Below are positions 27,801 through 41,600 of a stretch of 64,000 nt of DNA, piece by piece. Below the pieces are notes generated by a model. It was not told the origin of the DNA, ran no database searches, and was given only the letters and a program-made list of their open reading frames with translations. The DNA comes from Morinoia aosen (lineage: Eukaryota; Arthropoda; Malacostraca; Amphipoda; Talitridae): the NCBI GenBank assembly GCA_030386875.1, contig CM059575.1:16888293-16952292 (forward strand), given 5' to 3'. Position 1 is the first letter of the stretch. Each line of letters begins with the position of its first letter. The translations under genes were made by a program, and so were the position numbers.

Positions 27801-30800
27801 CATTTTCAAACGCTGTGCTGTTCAGATGTGCAGTATGAAAAAAAGAACTAATGTAAAAGGGAACATTCTCTTAATAGCAAAGTAATCAGAGATTCCGAAA
27901 CGTTTGCTATTAAAAGAATGTTCCCTTTTACATGGTCTTCTTTTCATATTGCGCATAAGATTTCCAAAAAAATCGCCCTATTAATTCTGTTCAGATCTAA
28001 GCAGATTACTCTATTACTACGAGTTTTGTACAATAATATATGAACAATATACTCTAGAAGAGTGTGGTAAGAAGACATGAACTTCGCGAAAGCTGCGCGA
28101 TGACAACATGGATTCGAGCGTTTTAAAGCAGAACATCGATAAAAACTGGTATTCGGGAAGTAATGCGCCATGACATAAGAATGACTTGGATGAAAATCGA
28201 GCTGGAAGTAGGCCCGTTCATAAGCTATGTCGTATTATAACTTGGATCCCACATTTTGGTGGGTGAAAAACCAAATTTATCAGAACGATGATGGTTCTGA
28301 TAAAATTCCAAATCAATAACGAAATCCGTTTCAGGATAAATTCCATTTTCAGCTGAAAAAACAAGTAAAACATGGTTAAGTACAGAAAGTTCGCTGTACG
28401 TTAATATACATTTTATTCAGATAGATTTTCAGGTCCAGCGGAGATACACAAGGGAAAAAGCTGAACAAATCATTGAGAATCGGTTTACCTTCGAAAAATA
28501 TACAATAATTCTCAAATGCGTTTAGCTATAAAGATCAGCCTCTGCTCTTAAATCTAAAAATCATCACTGCTAATTTTTGAATCGCAATTGAAAGCAAAAA
28601 TGTTTATGGTTTCCCTAACATTGCACCTGTACGGTCGCTGACTCCCCTAAGCTCTACAATCCTATGCACCACGGTACGGCCTATACAACCACCGTGCTTC
28701 GAAGCACACTGTGGACATTTTTCTTAAGCTATTGAGGATCACAAAGCAGTGTGAGATTTTTCCTTCGAGTTAAAAAATGATGCTCCCAATGATAACATCT
28801 AAGAAAAATTTCAAGTATTTGAACACTTGAGAATTTAATTTTTTAGTAATTTTTCCTAAGCTGAATCACGAAATACTGAAAGCAAATGCATAATTTATTG
28901 TTACGAACGATGATTGTTGCGATACTATGGATTTTTTACTGAACCTGCTTTAACTATTAAATAACGGTAGTTGTTACCCTCTGTCAAAAGCTCTCAAACT
29001 CTCAATGTGTTGAAGTAAAATTTATGTTGGAACAAGGTAAAAATAACGAATATTGAATCTGAATTAGTGTTTTAGAAACATTCTTTGGCAATACAGCGCA
29101 TTGCAGTTCTCCAGAAAATGGGAAACGAGGACGAACAAACTTGCAAGCTCGAACGCACTGCACAACTGTAAGAGAAAATGAACAGTAGAATAACGACCTT
29201 CTAATAAACCTTGCTTTATTTTTGAACTGAAAGTATAACAACAGAATAAACATTAGATTCCAACTGGAAACTCTAACTAAAGAGAACGAAAACGAAGAAT
29301 TAAGTTTTATTCACTATTCGCTTCTTGAGAAGACGGTGGCATTTAAAAGCGCCAGTAACATACGCCGATGCAGCAGCGGTGATTATTTGACGATTGATTC
29401 TTCCTATGGGAGAGCAAAAAATATTAGTTCAAAGAAGTCAGCCAGTAGTTCACACTTCATTATTTTCGTTTATGGGGCAATATTAGTCACGTACCCACTT
29501 CATTTTATGCCGAGGAAAAGCCCTGTGGCTTTTAGAGTTTCGAGATGATATCAGTAGGAGGGGCCAGTCCAGTGTAGGCATGCGATTATTAGGGTTGCAA
29601 GTTGCCATAATTTACGCACTTGAGCAGTTAAATGGCTCTCAGGCACGGTTGAGGTTTAAAGTTAATTGGCCCTTGGGTACGGGTACGGGTAAGGTTTCAA
29701 GATTAAATTGCTCTCGTGCACGGTTAAAGTTTGAGGTTACAACGCCATCAGGGCAAAACCCTGATGGCGGTCTACCGGGCAGTATCAGAACTATTGAGTG
29801 GACTGGGCAGCAGCTCAAACATACATAACTATAAATAATCAAAATGAATAAATACGGCAACGTCATACAAAAATTTAAGAGGAAAGAAGGAAAAAGGCTT
29901 TATAACTAAGGTGTACAACGGCGCTTGGTGCCGCGTTCTGCCAGACTATCTTATTGATGAAAAACTCGTCTGAAGTAAAAAACCATTTTATTGAGACGTC
30001 TTCATGAAGAGTTCTAAATTTTCTTACATTCGAAGAAATGAAGTAAGCGCAGTTTGAAACAGTCTTAACGCTATTCAATTTTAATCTAGAAGTTCAAAAA
30101 TTGAAGAAGCTCGATTCTATCCCAGGGGAAGTGGCGTAAACGTAAACAGTCGTTTGATTTTATTATTCTCTAAACAGACAAAAAATCCTAGATTGTTGGT
30201 ATTTTCTCCTACTGTCCTGAATTTTACAGTATTGAGTACATAATTTAAGGAATTGAGAGAATGGGATGCATGAGACTTTTCTTTAAAATGCAAACAGGTG
30301 TTTTCAATGTACCGGTTTTAGAATTGAGGGTTAGATTCAGTGAAGCATTCATCTGACCTAGCTTTTTCATGAGTGCACCTACGACTTTAGCGAAGGTTCG
30401 TCCTAACAGCAAATTCTTTCCCATACTCACTAATTACCCAAAAATATCAGCGGAAAATAAGGAAAAAAGGTTTAAGAATTGATTATTCTTATAAGAGTTC
30501 TAAAATTTGATTTCGTTACTTCTAAATGATTTTTAGTAGTACAAGTAAGCAACTTATAAACGTAAATTTTGATGTTGTCCATTAGTGAAGTGTAAGTAAA
30601 AAATTTTTTTCTGTCAAAATAAGCCATCTAAAATGAGTTAGCGGCATTAAAATTCTAAATTTCGGTGGGAAAAATGAGAGAATTGTCTACTTGTGTACTC
30701 TATGGTGAACGAGTATACCGTCTAGGGTATCTTGCACAGGTGCAAGAAACTCTAAAACATTTTACATCACATCTTGAAAATCCCAGTGAAAAAATTGTGT

Positions 30801-33800
30801 AACGTGTAAAGTTACAATAATACTTGTTGGAGGTAATTTCAAGGTTTTTGGGCTGTGGAACGAATTAAATAGCTTTGAATGTATTCCTACGGGAACAATT
30901 GATCTAACACCGGAATAGTTTATCAAACGACACAGGTCCCGGAACGAACTTAATTCGTACGTCGAGGTATTACTGTACTTGAGTAATTTTATCTCGCCAT
31001 CTCTAAAAAAAAGGTGTGTGAATTAATGAAGTGAAAAGTTTGACCTCCAGCGCACTTTACATTAAAAAAATGAAAAATATCGATTTATGACACTTGAACG
31101 AATAAAGCCTTCATTACATGAAAAAGATTCCTTCATTCCTCAAAAACTCATCTCTGATAATTTTGCCCTGTGGATGCAAGTAGGCCGTCGTTTTACTTAC
31201 ATTAACATCCACGAGCGGGACTTTAAGGAATAATTTAAAGTTATATATTTTAAGAATTAAAACGAACTCAATTTTACACTTTCAGTAATCGTTACCTCTC
31301 ACACAAGTCGTCTATTTTAAGGGGGTCCTCCGGATTGAAAATTTTTTTGATCCGATTGGTCTGAAACTTGGTGAGTATATGTAGTTTTGCAAGACAAACA
31401 TATTTGAACTTAAAATTTTTTGATTTAGACCTTAGTTTTTCCGAAAAATTTGAAAAATAGGTTTTTTGGGTCATTTTTATGCATATTTCAAAAGAATAGA
31501 AGTCATTTAGTTTTTATGCTAGAACAAATTCATAGACAGTTTTGGAATCCTTGAAACATTTCTAACAAAGATATATTCGGGGATTTTGCATTTTTTTTAA
31601 TTTTTTTTATACGCGAAAATTTACTAATGAATAAAAAAACGAAATTTTTGGATTTGAACTATTATAAAAAAAATGTAATGTAAAAATGGAAAAAAGGGGA
31701 ATATAACTTTGTTAGAAATGTTCCAAGGATTCCAAAACTGTCTTTGTTTTCTTCCTAGCATAAAAACTCAATGACTTCTATTCTTTTGAATTTTGAGAAT
31801 AAGTGACTTTACAGTATAGGCCAAAAACTAAATTTTTTGTTTTAGTGTGATATAATGGAAAATTTATGTAATTGAATGCTGTTTTCATTTTTATTTCGAT
31901 TATCTCCATGCATAACATCATATTCACACTGTGAATTGTAATTTCCAAAAAAGGAAAAAATTAAAAAAATTTTTACTTAAAACATAAAAATTATGAAATT
32001 TTTTGTTTTCAGTTTTATTCTTATGAAATTTGACTATTATATGTAACTTTTGAAAAAAACACAATTTCTTCTATACATTTTTTTGATTCAGGTCTTAGTT
32101 TTTGAAAAAATTTGACATATTGGTTTTTAGTCCACTGGTATTGATATTTCAAAAAAATAGAACTCATTGAGTTTTCAGGCTAGAACAAAAACAAAGACAG
32201 TTTTAGAATTCTTAAAACACATCTAACAACAGTACATTCGCAAATTTTTTATTTCTTCTTTTGTTTTCTTTTTATATGGGGTCGAAATGGGCTCGAAAAT
32301 TTAAGATTTTGGTCCCCATACCCCCCCCCCCCCCTGGGGGGGATCTATTGTCCGTAGCGCCATAAAATTTTAGGACCGAATAGTCCACCACCTAAGGGTT
32401 CTTTTCCAGCAATAAAATGAAAAATGACCATCGGAGAGAAAAGGGGCCCCGGAGGACCCCCTTAAGCATAATGTAGTCGATCGTCTGTTTTATGAAGTAT
32501 TTACATTGGAGCTTCCAATACAATTGTAAATAACCCCAGAATTCGATGACTATAATCATTTAACGTTGTACATTATGCTGCAGCTAGTATCAAATTACAA
32601 ATTAGAACTACCACAAGTGTACAATATATTTCGTGTGTTCCATTAAAAATGAGGGAGAGCCTCTCAATTATGCAGCATCTCGTACTGAAAAACTTTGTAT
32701 TACGAAGAATGAACTTAACCTCCGAATTTAAACTTCCATTCTTTTTGGTCAATATGTATTATAAGGTTCACGGAAATTAAAAATTCCGTCCTTAAGAATC
32801 ACTAAAGGAACACATTTAAAAACGGTTTACACAAATGACATTCTGCTCGCTGATGCGTAATTTTTTAATTATTCAACTTTGAAGTTAGACGAACGTCGTA
32901 TATAAAAGTGAAGAAACGGACACGTAAACGTGCTGTAATACGGTATTGACGTAACGATTGGTGAGGTTGGGGTAGGTAATGTTATGTTAGTTAAATAAAC
33001 CAACCTAAAATAACATAATTCAACCTAAAATAGCTTACCTTATCTTACCTAACAGACGCTGTTCTTTTCGCGTCTAAAAGTTGCGGGATCCAACAATGCG
33101 GCGACTAAGCAGCCGACCATATAATGTTATTCCCATCTGTACGTAATTATTGTTATATCTCGAAAATAAAGCATTAGCGCGCAGAATGTCATTCATGTAA
33201 AACGTTTTTTAATGGGTTCCTTTAGTGATCTTTTGGAACGGAATTTTTTAATTTCCGTGAACTACCTAAAATACATAGGGTAATTCATCAAATATCGAAC
33301 TGAACTGATTATCGAACAACTTTGGAAATATGCGCGTAATAAATTTAGTAAGCATCCAAACTTACTCAGTGCCAGTGATCTTACATCTAAAACTCCTATT
33401 TTAGTGATAAAAACTCATTTCTGTGAGCTGCAAACTGCTACCAGCGGTTGCGAACGCATTTTCTGTACGACCCTTACAAATTGGTCGAATTTTTTCAATC
33501 GAAAAATCTTACGCACCTCGGGAAAATTGCGACGGCTTAATTGTTGTTGGGTCACCGTCAACCTCCCGTCATAACTAGAGAGTAGTGTCGTCATATGATG
33601 TTCTGTTACTGTATTTTTTTCTTTTCCGCCAAAAACTTGATAATTATTCCATGTTCGACATTCAGTTCCTTTTTCATGTCAGTATTAAATACTGAACAAA
33701 GGTGTTCGAATCAAAATTCCTCAAAAATCATGAATTTATGCCTCGAACAAGGCTTTTCGATTCTTAATTCTTTTAAATAACTGAATCGATCTATTGAACG

Positions 33801-36800
33801 CCTGTTTTATTTCATTAAAATATTGTATTAACGCTTGATAATAACATTGAATAGTTGAAGATGGGAATTCTGGTGAGGGGCTATCAATCAGCTGCTGGTA
33901 TTCCAAGGCCCTCAAGATCATCAATGATTCGTCTGGCTACATTTACTGATGATCAATCCCTTGCCAAGAAAATTGATGCAAGCATCAATAATAATTCATT
34001 GACGAGTGCTTTACACTCTACTTCAAAAAAGGTCACATAGGTTGATGATCACAATGATGGTTCAACAAACACTGCAAATGAAACATCGATATCATATTCA
34101 AATTTTGATAACTCTCCATTCAAATGCATCTTGAAAATAAGTAATGAGACAGTTATTTCAAACAAACAAAACAAACATCAGCATCTTTGGGATGCTTTAT
34201 TTCCAATCAAGCCTGATACAAATGATCTTAAGCATTGGTTTTTCAAATGTCTTATAACTAACACTATATAAAGGACACCATGACGGTTCCCCCGTAAAGC
34301 CGGTACCCATTTCCGACACCTGGGTCGAGTGGGGTATTGTGCTTGAGCTTTCCCTTATACCCAACGGGGAAAATCGCAGCGCCAGCGCCGGGATACGAAC
34401 CCGCGACTCCAACATACAAGTCCGATCCCTTAACCGCTGTGCCACCGCGAGCATTTCCAAGAAAATCCAGTGCACCAAAGAAAAAAAAAAGAATGAAAGA
34501 AAACGTTTATTTTCCAAGTGGCCACATGAGATACATGTCAACATATTGGGTTTTAAAATGTTTCTTAATATAGGACGTCCTAAAACAAAAGTTCCATACG
34601 AGGAGTACTAATTGACAAACCATCAGAGGTGTACAAATAGAAAAGCCATATGAGGATAATTGACAAACTATACGAGGTGTACTAATAGACAAACTATCAG
34701 AGGTGTAAAAATAGATAGACCATACGAGGCATATTAATGGACAAAATATACGAGGCGTACTAATAGACAAACCATACGTGGCGTGCTAATAGCTGTCTAA
34801 CAAATGTTCCATACGAGGAGAACTAATTGACAAACCATCCTGTTCGAATCAAAATTCTTGTTCGATTCATGTTCGATATTGATGAAATTATGTTATTGAA
34901 GAATTCGATTTTTAAAACAATAAATAAATTCCAACAATCTACGTTGTCTTTAAAGCGACATCACAGAACAAGAAAGCAACTGTTCAAGAATAATCTTGAG
35001 GCCCGCAACAGTTATTCAGAGCAAAAGTTACCGATTTATGAAGGTTGTTTCTAGACACACGTGGTTTCTGTTCGATATTCGATGAATTACCCTAGGACGT
35101 CCTAAAACAAAAGTTCCATACGAGGAGTACTAATTGACAAACCATCAGAGGTGTACAAATAGAAAAGCCATATGAGGCATAATAATTGACAAACTATACG
35201 AGGTGTACTAATAGACAAACTATCTGAGGTGTACAAATAGATACACCATACGAGGCATAATAATGGACAAAATATACGAGGCGTACTAATACACAAACCA
35301 TACGTGGCGTGCTAATTAATAGTCTAACAAATGTTCCATACGAGGAGAACTAATTGACAAACCATCCTGTTCGAATCAAAATTCTTGTTCGATTCATGTT
35401 CGATATTGATGAAATTATGTTATTAAAGAATTCGATTTTTAGAACAATGAATAAATTCCAACAATCTACGTTGTCTTTAAAGCGACATCACAGAACAAGA
35501 AAGCAACTGTTCAAGAATAATCTTGAGGCCCGCAACAGTTATTCAGAGCAAAAGTTACCGATTTATGAAGGTTGTTTCTAGACACACGTGGTTTCTGTTC
35601 GATATTTGATGAATTACCCTATTGACCATCTCTTTACCCTAAGACCTCCTCTACATCACTGTTAAAGCCCAATGAAATGAAATTTTGCTCCTTCATTTCA
35701 ATTTGAACTCTATAGTCGAGTGAATGAAGAATTAGAGTGAACGTATGGGAACAAATTTTAATACAGAGGCTCTTATGTGTGAGGAGCTAGGTCCTTGGCT
35801 TCGGAAAAGTTTTTTAGTTGTCCGCATTTAAATTTTTCCCGAGTCGTATGTATAATATTTACATTTTTCAGCGCGTTTTTTTTTAGCACTGATAAGGGAA
35901 TCTCAGAAATTTGAAACGTTCACATGAAAAATATGCAAGTTTTTCGTCGGTTCTTTGTTGGTTGAGTCGTCCCAATCTCCATCCCCCCCATCCGAAAAAA
36001 TCAAACACATCGACAGAAGTCAATCACTGAAACGTCAATGTTTTTTTCGAAAATTAAATTCAACTGAAGAATAAGTTCGAATATCTACAAATTTCTTATG
36101 GATTCTGATTCTGTTAAATTCTACAACGGGTCACCGAGGAGCCCTAAAGCAGCGCGCTGCCGCCAGATCCCAGAGCGGTGGGAACAGTCCAGAGTAGGTT
36201 TTTGGCTTTATCTGAAGTTTTAACGTTATTTAATTATCCCATTGTTTTGAAAGATTGTTAATCATGACTCATCGGACCATATAACACTACCTATTCCCAT
36301 TATCGACAGTTCAGGTCGATGTTTACTGGCGAATAATGAGCGCTATTATGCGATCTAGTGGGGGCAGTTTTAATTCTTACAAACAATCTCGAGCAGCTGC
36401 AGCATCGTTTTAGTTTCATTAGCTCACGACGAGCGATCCTCGTAGAAATAAGTTTTAAAGGCAAAAAACACGTTAGTTATGTGATTCGTGGTTGAACGCA
36501 GGTTTTCTGCATAACTTCGTTGTAATACACCTGTCTTTAACTTCCGCCTTCCGCACCTTACATGAAAATACTAAGCTTTCAATTTTGTCATCGATTCAAT
36601 GCTTAGAGAAGTTACTTTTCTCAAGGCGAATAGTTTCTAAGAACGATCCAATTCTGAAATGCTTGTTCTTCGAATTTTTTACGGGTTGGAAAAATCTACG
36701 ACAAAAATCGCACGTGCAACATGTTTATGTTTCTTGATAAACACTTAGCGAGTGTCGTTCAAATTTTCAGAAATCAGTAAAAACAGATAGATAATATGTG

Positions 36801-38606
36801 TAGAAACCAGTGCATGACTGAGACATTGGTCACGTCGTGTATGATAGCTTAAAAAATTATTGGAAACTAAGTAAAGCGTTTTTTGGTAAAGGATATGAAA
36901 GCGTACTACTCTCCAGATGGCTAAAATTCAATTTAAGAAACGGTACTCTGCCCAAGAGAGTCCGAGCAAAATATGGGTCATTTTCTTATTGTCTAAAATA
37001 TTTCTTATCCCTATGCAACCCCTGTCATTACATAGCAAAGTAATGAATAGTGCCAGAAAAAGAAAACGTATTTATCTAATCAATAAAAAAAGGTAACTTC
37101 GTAAGTGGGATACCTCACACCGAAATCGTGAATTAAACTTAAAGTAAATTCTGTCGTTTTCAGCAGTTAAAATATTTTTGTGTAGCTTACTTTATTTATT
37201 TTTGCTTTCAAAAAGGGTTTCTAATGCTTGCCCCTTCCTGCATCGCGTGTGTCTTGGAACTATGTCAGTCCAAAAACTCGTTACGTTCTTTTACGAAAAA
37301 TACCTTCAAATAGCGTACAGAGTTGAATTAGTTTTCATTTTCCATCACAATTTTCCAACTATAGATCATTCCAGATCTTAAGTATAAATATCAAGAGCCC
37401 ACGGGAGCAAAGTGCACGAATTCCTCAAAATTTGTCATTCAGGACTTCGAGTAACGTTATCTAAATTTCCATTTTTGTGTTGATTGAAATGTTGTGAGAC
37501 AGATTAGATTATTAGTTAGTTTAAGCCGCCCTATCCGCAACAAAGACGATCCAAAGAGAGGAAAGAAGAAAGCACCATTTAGTATGGAGTTGAGGGAACG
37601 TGGAATCTATGCAGAAAGGGCACAGAAACAGTAAGATGAGAAAGAAGTTCATGAAACAAGATCAAAGTTGAAGAAGAAAGTAGTAGGTGCTGAAAAACAG
37701 GACAGCAGTGAACCGAAAAAAGATGGTCCGTAACAAAATAAAAACCTATTCTATTTCAACAAAAAAAATTAAGCCCACCTAACCTTTAGCTTAGGCCCTC
37801 ACATAGTTCCCCTGGGAGCGCTAATTCCCATAGATACACTAGTTGTATCCCCCTGAGGGGATGTTGTGAGACAACTCGCGGGTGTAAATAACATTTTTCA
37901 CTGGAAATTTCATTAGAGGGCACTACATCTGATTCAGTTTTATTGTAAGGAGCAGAGTCCTGGGGGTAGAGAGCAGCTGAGAGGAGAAAGTTGGATGTGT
38001 TTGAGGTGAAGTGTCCTGAGGAGCATGTATGGAGTAACAAGAAAAGATAGGATCAGGAATTAGTTGGTTAGAGGCAGCCGGGTGTTATCAAAAAGTTGAG
38101 CAGGCGAGTGGATGAAAGAGTGCTTTGATGGTTTGGGCATGTTGAAAGAATGACTGTTGAGCGGCTGGTAAAAAAGATTTATACGTCGGAAGTGAGCGGT
38201 CTTAGAGCGCGAGGTAGACCACGGATGAGTTGGATGGATGGGGTGAAACGTGCTTTGTATATGAGGGGTCTGACTGTGGACGTGGCGAGAGGGATGACTG
38301 CGGACATAAGTGAGTGGTGGCAGTGCATAAGAAGGTAATTTTATTTTTGACGTGGTATTGGAAGCCTGCCCGCGTGTGATGGGGTTGACCTGTCTTGTGC
38401 GGGGGGAGGGGCTGCACTAATGAAGCGGTCGGGGTAAACCAGCTATGGTTGTCGGGCCTGACTGTGGAAGGTGGTTGTGCTGGGCTGCGGCTGATCCTGG
38501 CAGTTCTGGTGCGGCCAGTGCTGCCTCTCTCGCCTCCTAGTGACTAAGGGTGATGATTGTGGCCTGCTGTCGGCTACCCACCCTCCCATAGGGAGGAGAA
38601 GCCTGG

Positions 38607-38638
<32 letters not shown>

Positions 38639-41600
38639 TGTATGTATGTACATCTGATATCACCATACCTTCTCGGTAGAAATTTGTGGCATCATCTGAA
38701 GCAGGAAACTTATTTTCCTTCTTACAGGTACTGCACATATCCTGAATGAAATCATATGTTGCTATTCATAATTGCCAATACAACAAGCCTGATCATACGG
38801 TACTCTATATTAACATACGAATTCAAATGGCTTAATTCAGAGTCGTGGAATTTGTTTATTATTCTGCGTTATTTGAACAGATGTGGCATCATGACAGAAT
38901 GGCCAGGCTGTTCGCTTAATCTCGATCTCGGTCGGTTGGCACTCGTATTTGGAAGCATCAACTATTTGGGACTGTCAAAAATTACAGTAAAAACATGGAA
39001 TGTTGAGTTATATAAAATAGAATAAAAAATTTATACCACTTGGGTAATTTTAAAAATCCCTTGGCAACAGCCACAGACTTCAACACATTCTTTTCAAATG
39101 AAGGTGCTCAAGTCTTCAATGAAGCACGTAAAACCTGCAGGGGCTGGTGCCGTAACTGTGTAGATAAATTACAGAAGAAATACTGAGAGAGATACATCTT
39201 CTGTAATTTATCAACACAGTTGCACACAGTGTGCGTCGGAGTATGTGGGTTCTACCACAAGAGCCTTGCATATTCGCGTTGCAGAGCATTAGATTAGATT
39301 AGATTATTAGTTAGTTTAAGCCTCCCTATCCTCAACAAATGAGATCCAAAGAGAGGAAGGAATAAGGCATCATTTAGTATGGCGTTAAGGGAACGTGGAA
39401 TATATGCAGAAAGGGCATAGAAACAGTGAGATGAGAAAGAAGTTCACGAAACAAAATCAAAGTTGAAGAAGAGTAGAAGGTGCTGAAAAAACAGGACAGC
39501 AGTGAACCGAAAAAAGATGGTCCGTAACAGAACAAAAACCTATGTCATTTCAACAAAAAGAAAGCCTACCTTACATTTAACTCGGGCCCTCACATTGTCC
39601 CCTTGGGAGCGCTAATTCCCATAGATACAATAGTTGTATCCCCCTGCAGCTGAGGGGCGTTGCAGAGCATGCCGGCAGAAGTTATCGCAATAACCATCCT
39701 CTTGCTGCTCCTTCTCACTAAGCCATACTAATCCATGCTGGAAGATGTAATCTTCCAATAAAATTAGTCGATTTTAACATTTTAGCCGCTACTTCAAACC
39801 CCGTAGATCTGCGCATTATGGAATCTCTTTTTATTTTACAACGAAAGCCTTCTTAAATGACTCCCAATCTGCTTTTTCTTTGCAAATAGTTTAGGGATTT
39901 ATTTTATTTTCGCTTAGTATCTCCTTACTTTCACGTTTTTTTCGATATTTCTAATATGTATATATTTTTTCAGACCATTTTGTTGAGAATGACTCAATGA
40001 GTCGAAACGTCTAATTCGAACAGAAAATCTTTTAATATAAAATGCTAAGTATCAAAGCCTTATTCCACGCTATTATTTACTTAGTTAAAAATTTTTAAAA
40101 TTCGAACCGACATGTGCTTCCGTACGTGGAAACTGTCGTAGGTGTTGCCACCTTGCAGAGTAGTTCATTGTTCATTTGAACGCGCTTTGCAACTCCGTTG
40201 AAACTAAAAAAATTTTAACATTAATTGGATGAATTTTTTGACGTTAATATTTTAGCTTCAATAGCGTCTCGGGAGCTGTAATTAGAAGCTGCGGTTAAAA
40301 TTAATTATCGTTGTTTCCTGTGACACCGTTTATGAAAAAATTCTGTATTGTTCACTTTCATTCATCAGTTCAAATTCACCCAGACAACGTACAAGTTATC
40401 TGAATGAAAATTATTTCAATAACTCGATCATTCTATTCCTACGTAGAAGTTTAGTTAACTTTTTTGCCACATTAGTACTATTGATAATAAATTCCAGACG
40501 CAAAACCATATCCCTAACGGTGTGCGAATCAACGTTGTGCACTGGTGTAGGTGTAACCAGTTGAATGCAGGGAGACAAGCGCGTTGCTAAGCGTAGAGTC
40601 TCTCTTCGTACGGACCGCAATCTAGCATCTCCTCCAAACAGTAATTTCGTAACCATGTAGTGGTTATAAAATTCACTCAAAATATATTGTAATTTTAAAA
40701 TATATGTTACCACCCGTGATCTTTAAGCCTAAGAAAGCAATTTAGTTCAAAAGCATAAACTTCTTTTGATCGACGTTGCATGTGAGTTCGATCCCACTGA
40801 AAATTTTGTGCTTGGCTTAGCTTCCATAATCCTCACATTGTCTATTCTCATTATTTGTACAAGAATCACTGTTGGTTCCTAGCTTTGTTATTTTCTTTTT
40901 CACAGATACAGAAGATGACTGTCCCTTCACTCACAAGATCATATTTTAATGAAATGTGAATAAAAGATTTCTGCTCTCTGCAATTTAATTCGTTTTTTAT
41001 TATAACTCCCCCCCGCTGAAAAAATGTTGTCAAATAAATCTGAGGAAACATTGGAAATACACAATTGAGAGAAATTTATCCACTTTAACTTGCTGAATTA
41101 TTTGAGCTTAAGGTTTTCTATATCGTCAAAATCTCTACATAGGTTCCCTATATCGCATCCGTTCCTTAAAATCCTACATTCCAACATCATTATCATCAGA
41201 GGAGATGGTTTCAAAACTGGGCTCTGAGAGAACTAAGAATCAACGTTCGTTAATTGTTATTATCCAAGAACAGTTTCAGCGTATTGATAGAACACTTATA
41301 TCATTGTGAACACCGTATGATATAATGAAATGATTGATACAAAAACATAACAAATGTTTGTCCAATCAGTTTCAAAGACATGACGAGGGATTTCCTAAGT
41401 TAAATGAAAAAAATGGGACAGAAGTGGGCTGGAAAAGCACACATAGCAGGAATAAATATTTCACAACGAACACACGGCTGGCTAGTTGATATTGGCTTAG
41501 CCTCCTCCAAATATTCCATCTTACTTAATGTTTCAACAACAGGAATTTTTATGAAAGTGACAGCTCGTATGCACGAGAGATGGAAAGTTATTTCTCTCAA

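Larger units (their letters stand above)
33277..35620. mobile_element. TA-flanked DNA transposon, 2.3 kb, with nested SINE and tandem duplication
   Basis: Perfect inverted repeats: GGGTAATTCATCAAATATCG at the left end is found inverted at the right end (35597-35619), with TA on each side. It carries the SINE at 34191-34458 and a 0.5-kb tandem duplication covering its right end. No transposase frame is recognised; a Tc1/mariner-type non-autonomous element is the best guess. Confidence 0.72.

Noticed and set aside
29743..29769. Rho-independent terminator
   Set aside because: The hairpin is perfect but lacks a T-run and lies in a eukaryotic intron.
32940..33060. Telomere-like AACCTAA repeats
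   Set aside because: Only scattered AACCTAA words inside a MITE; no (TTAGG)n array.
34380..34458. Functional tRNA gene
   Set aside because: A- and B-box-like motifs are present but the cloverleaf is not complete and the sequence continues into a SINE body found elsewhere.
34827..35581. Two near-identical 75-codon ORFs suggesting a duplicated gene
   Set aside because: They lie in a tandemly duplicated segment of a DNA transposon; similarity is shared by the non-coding flanks.
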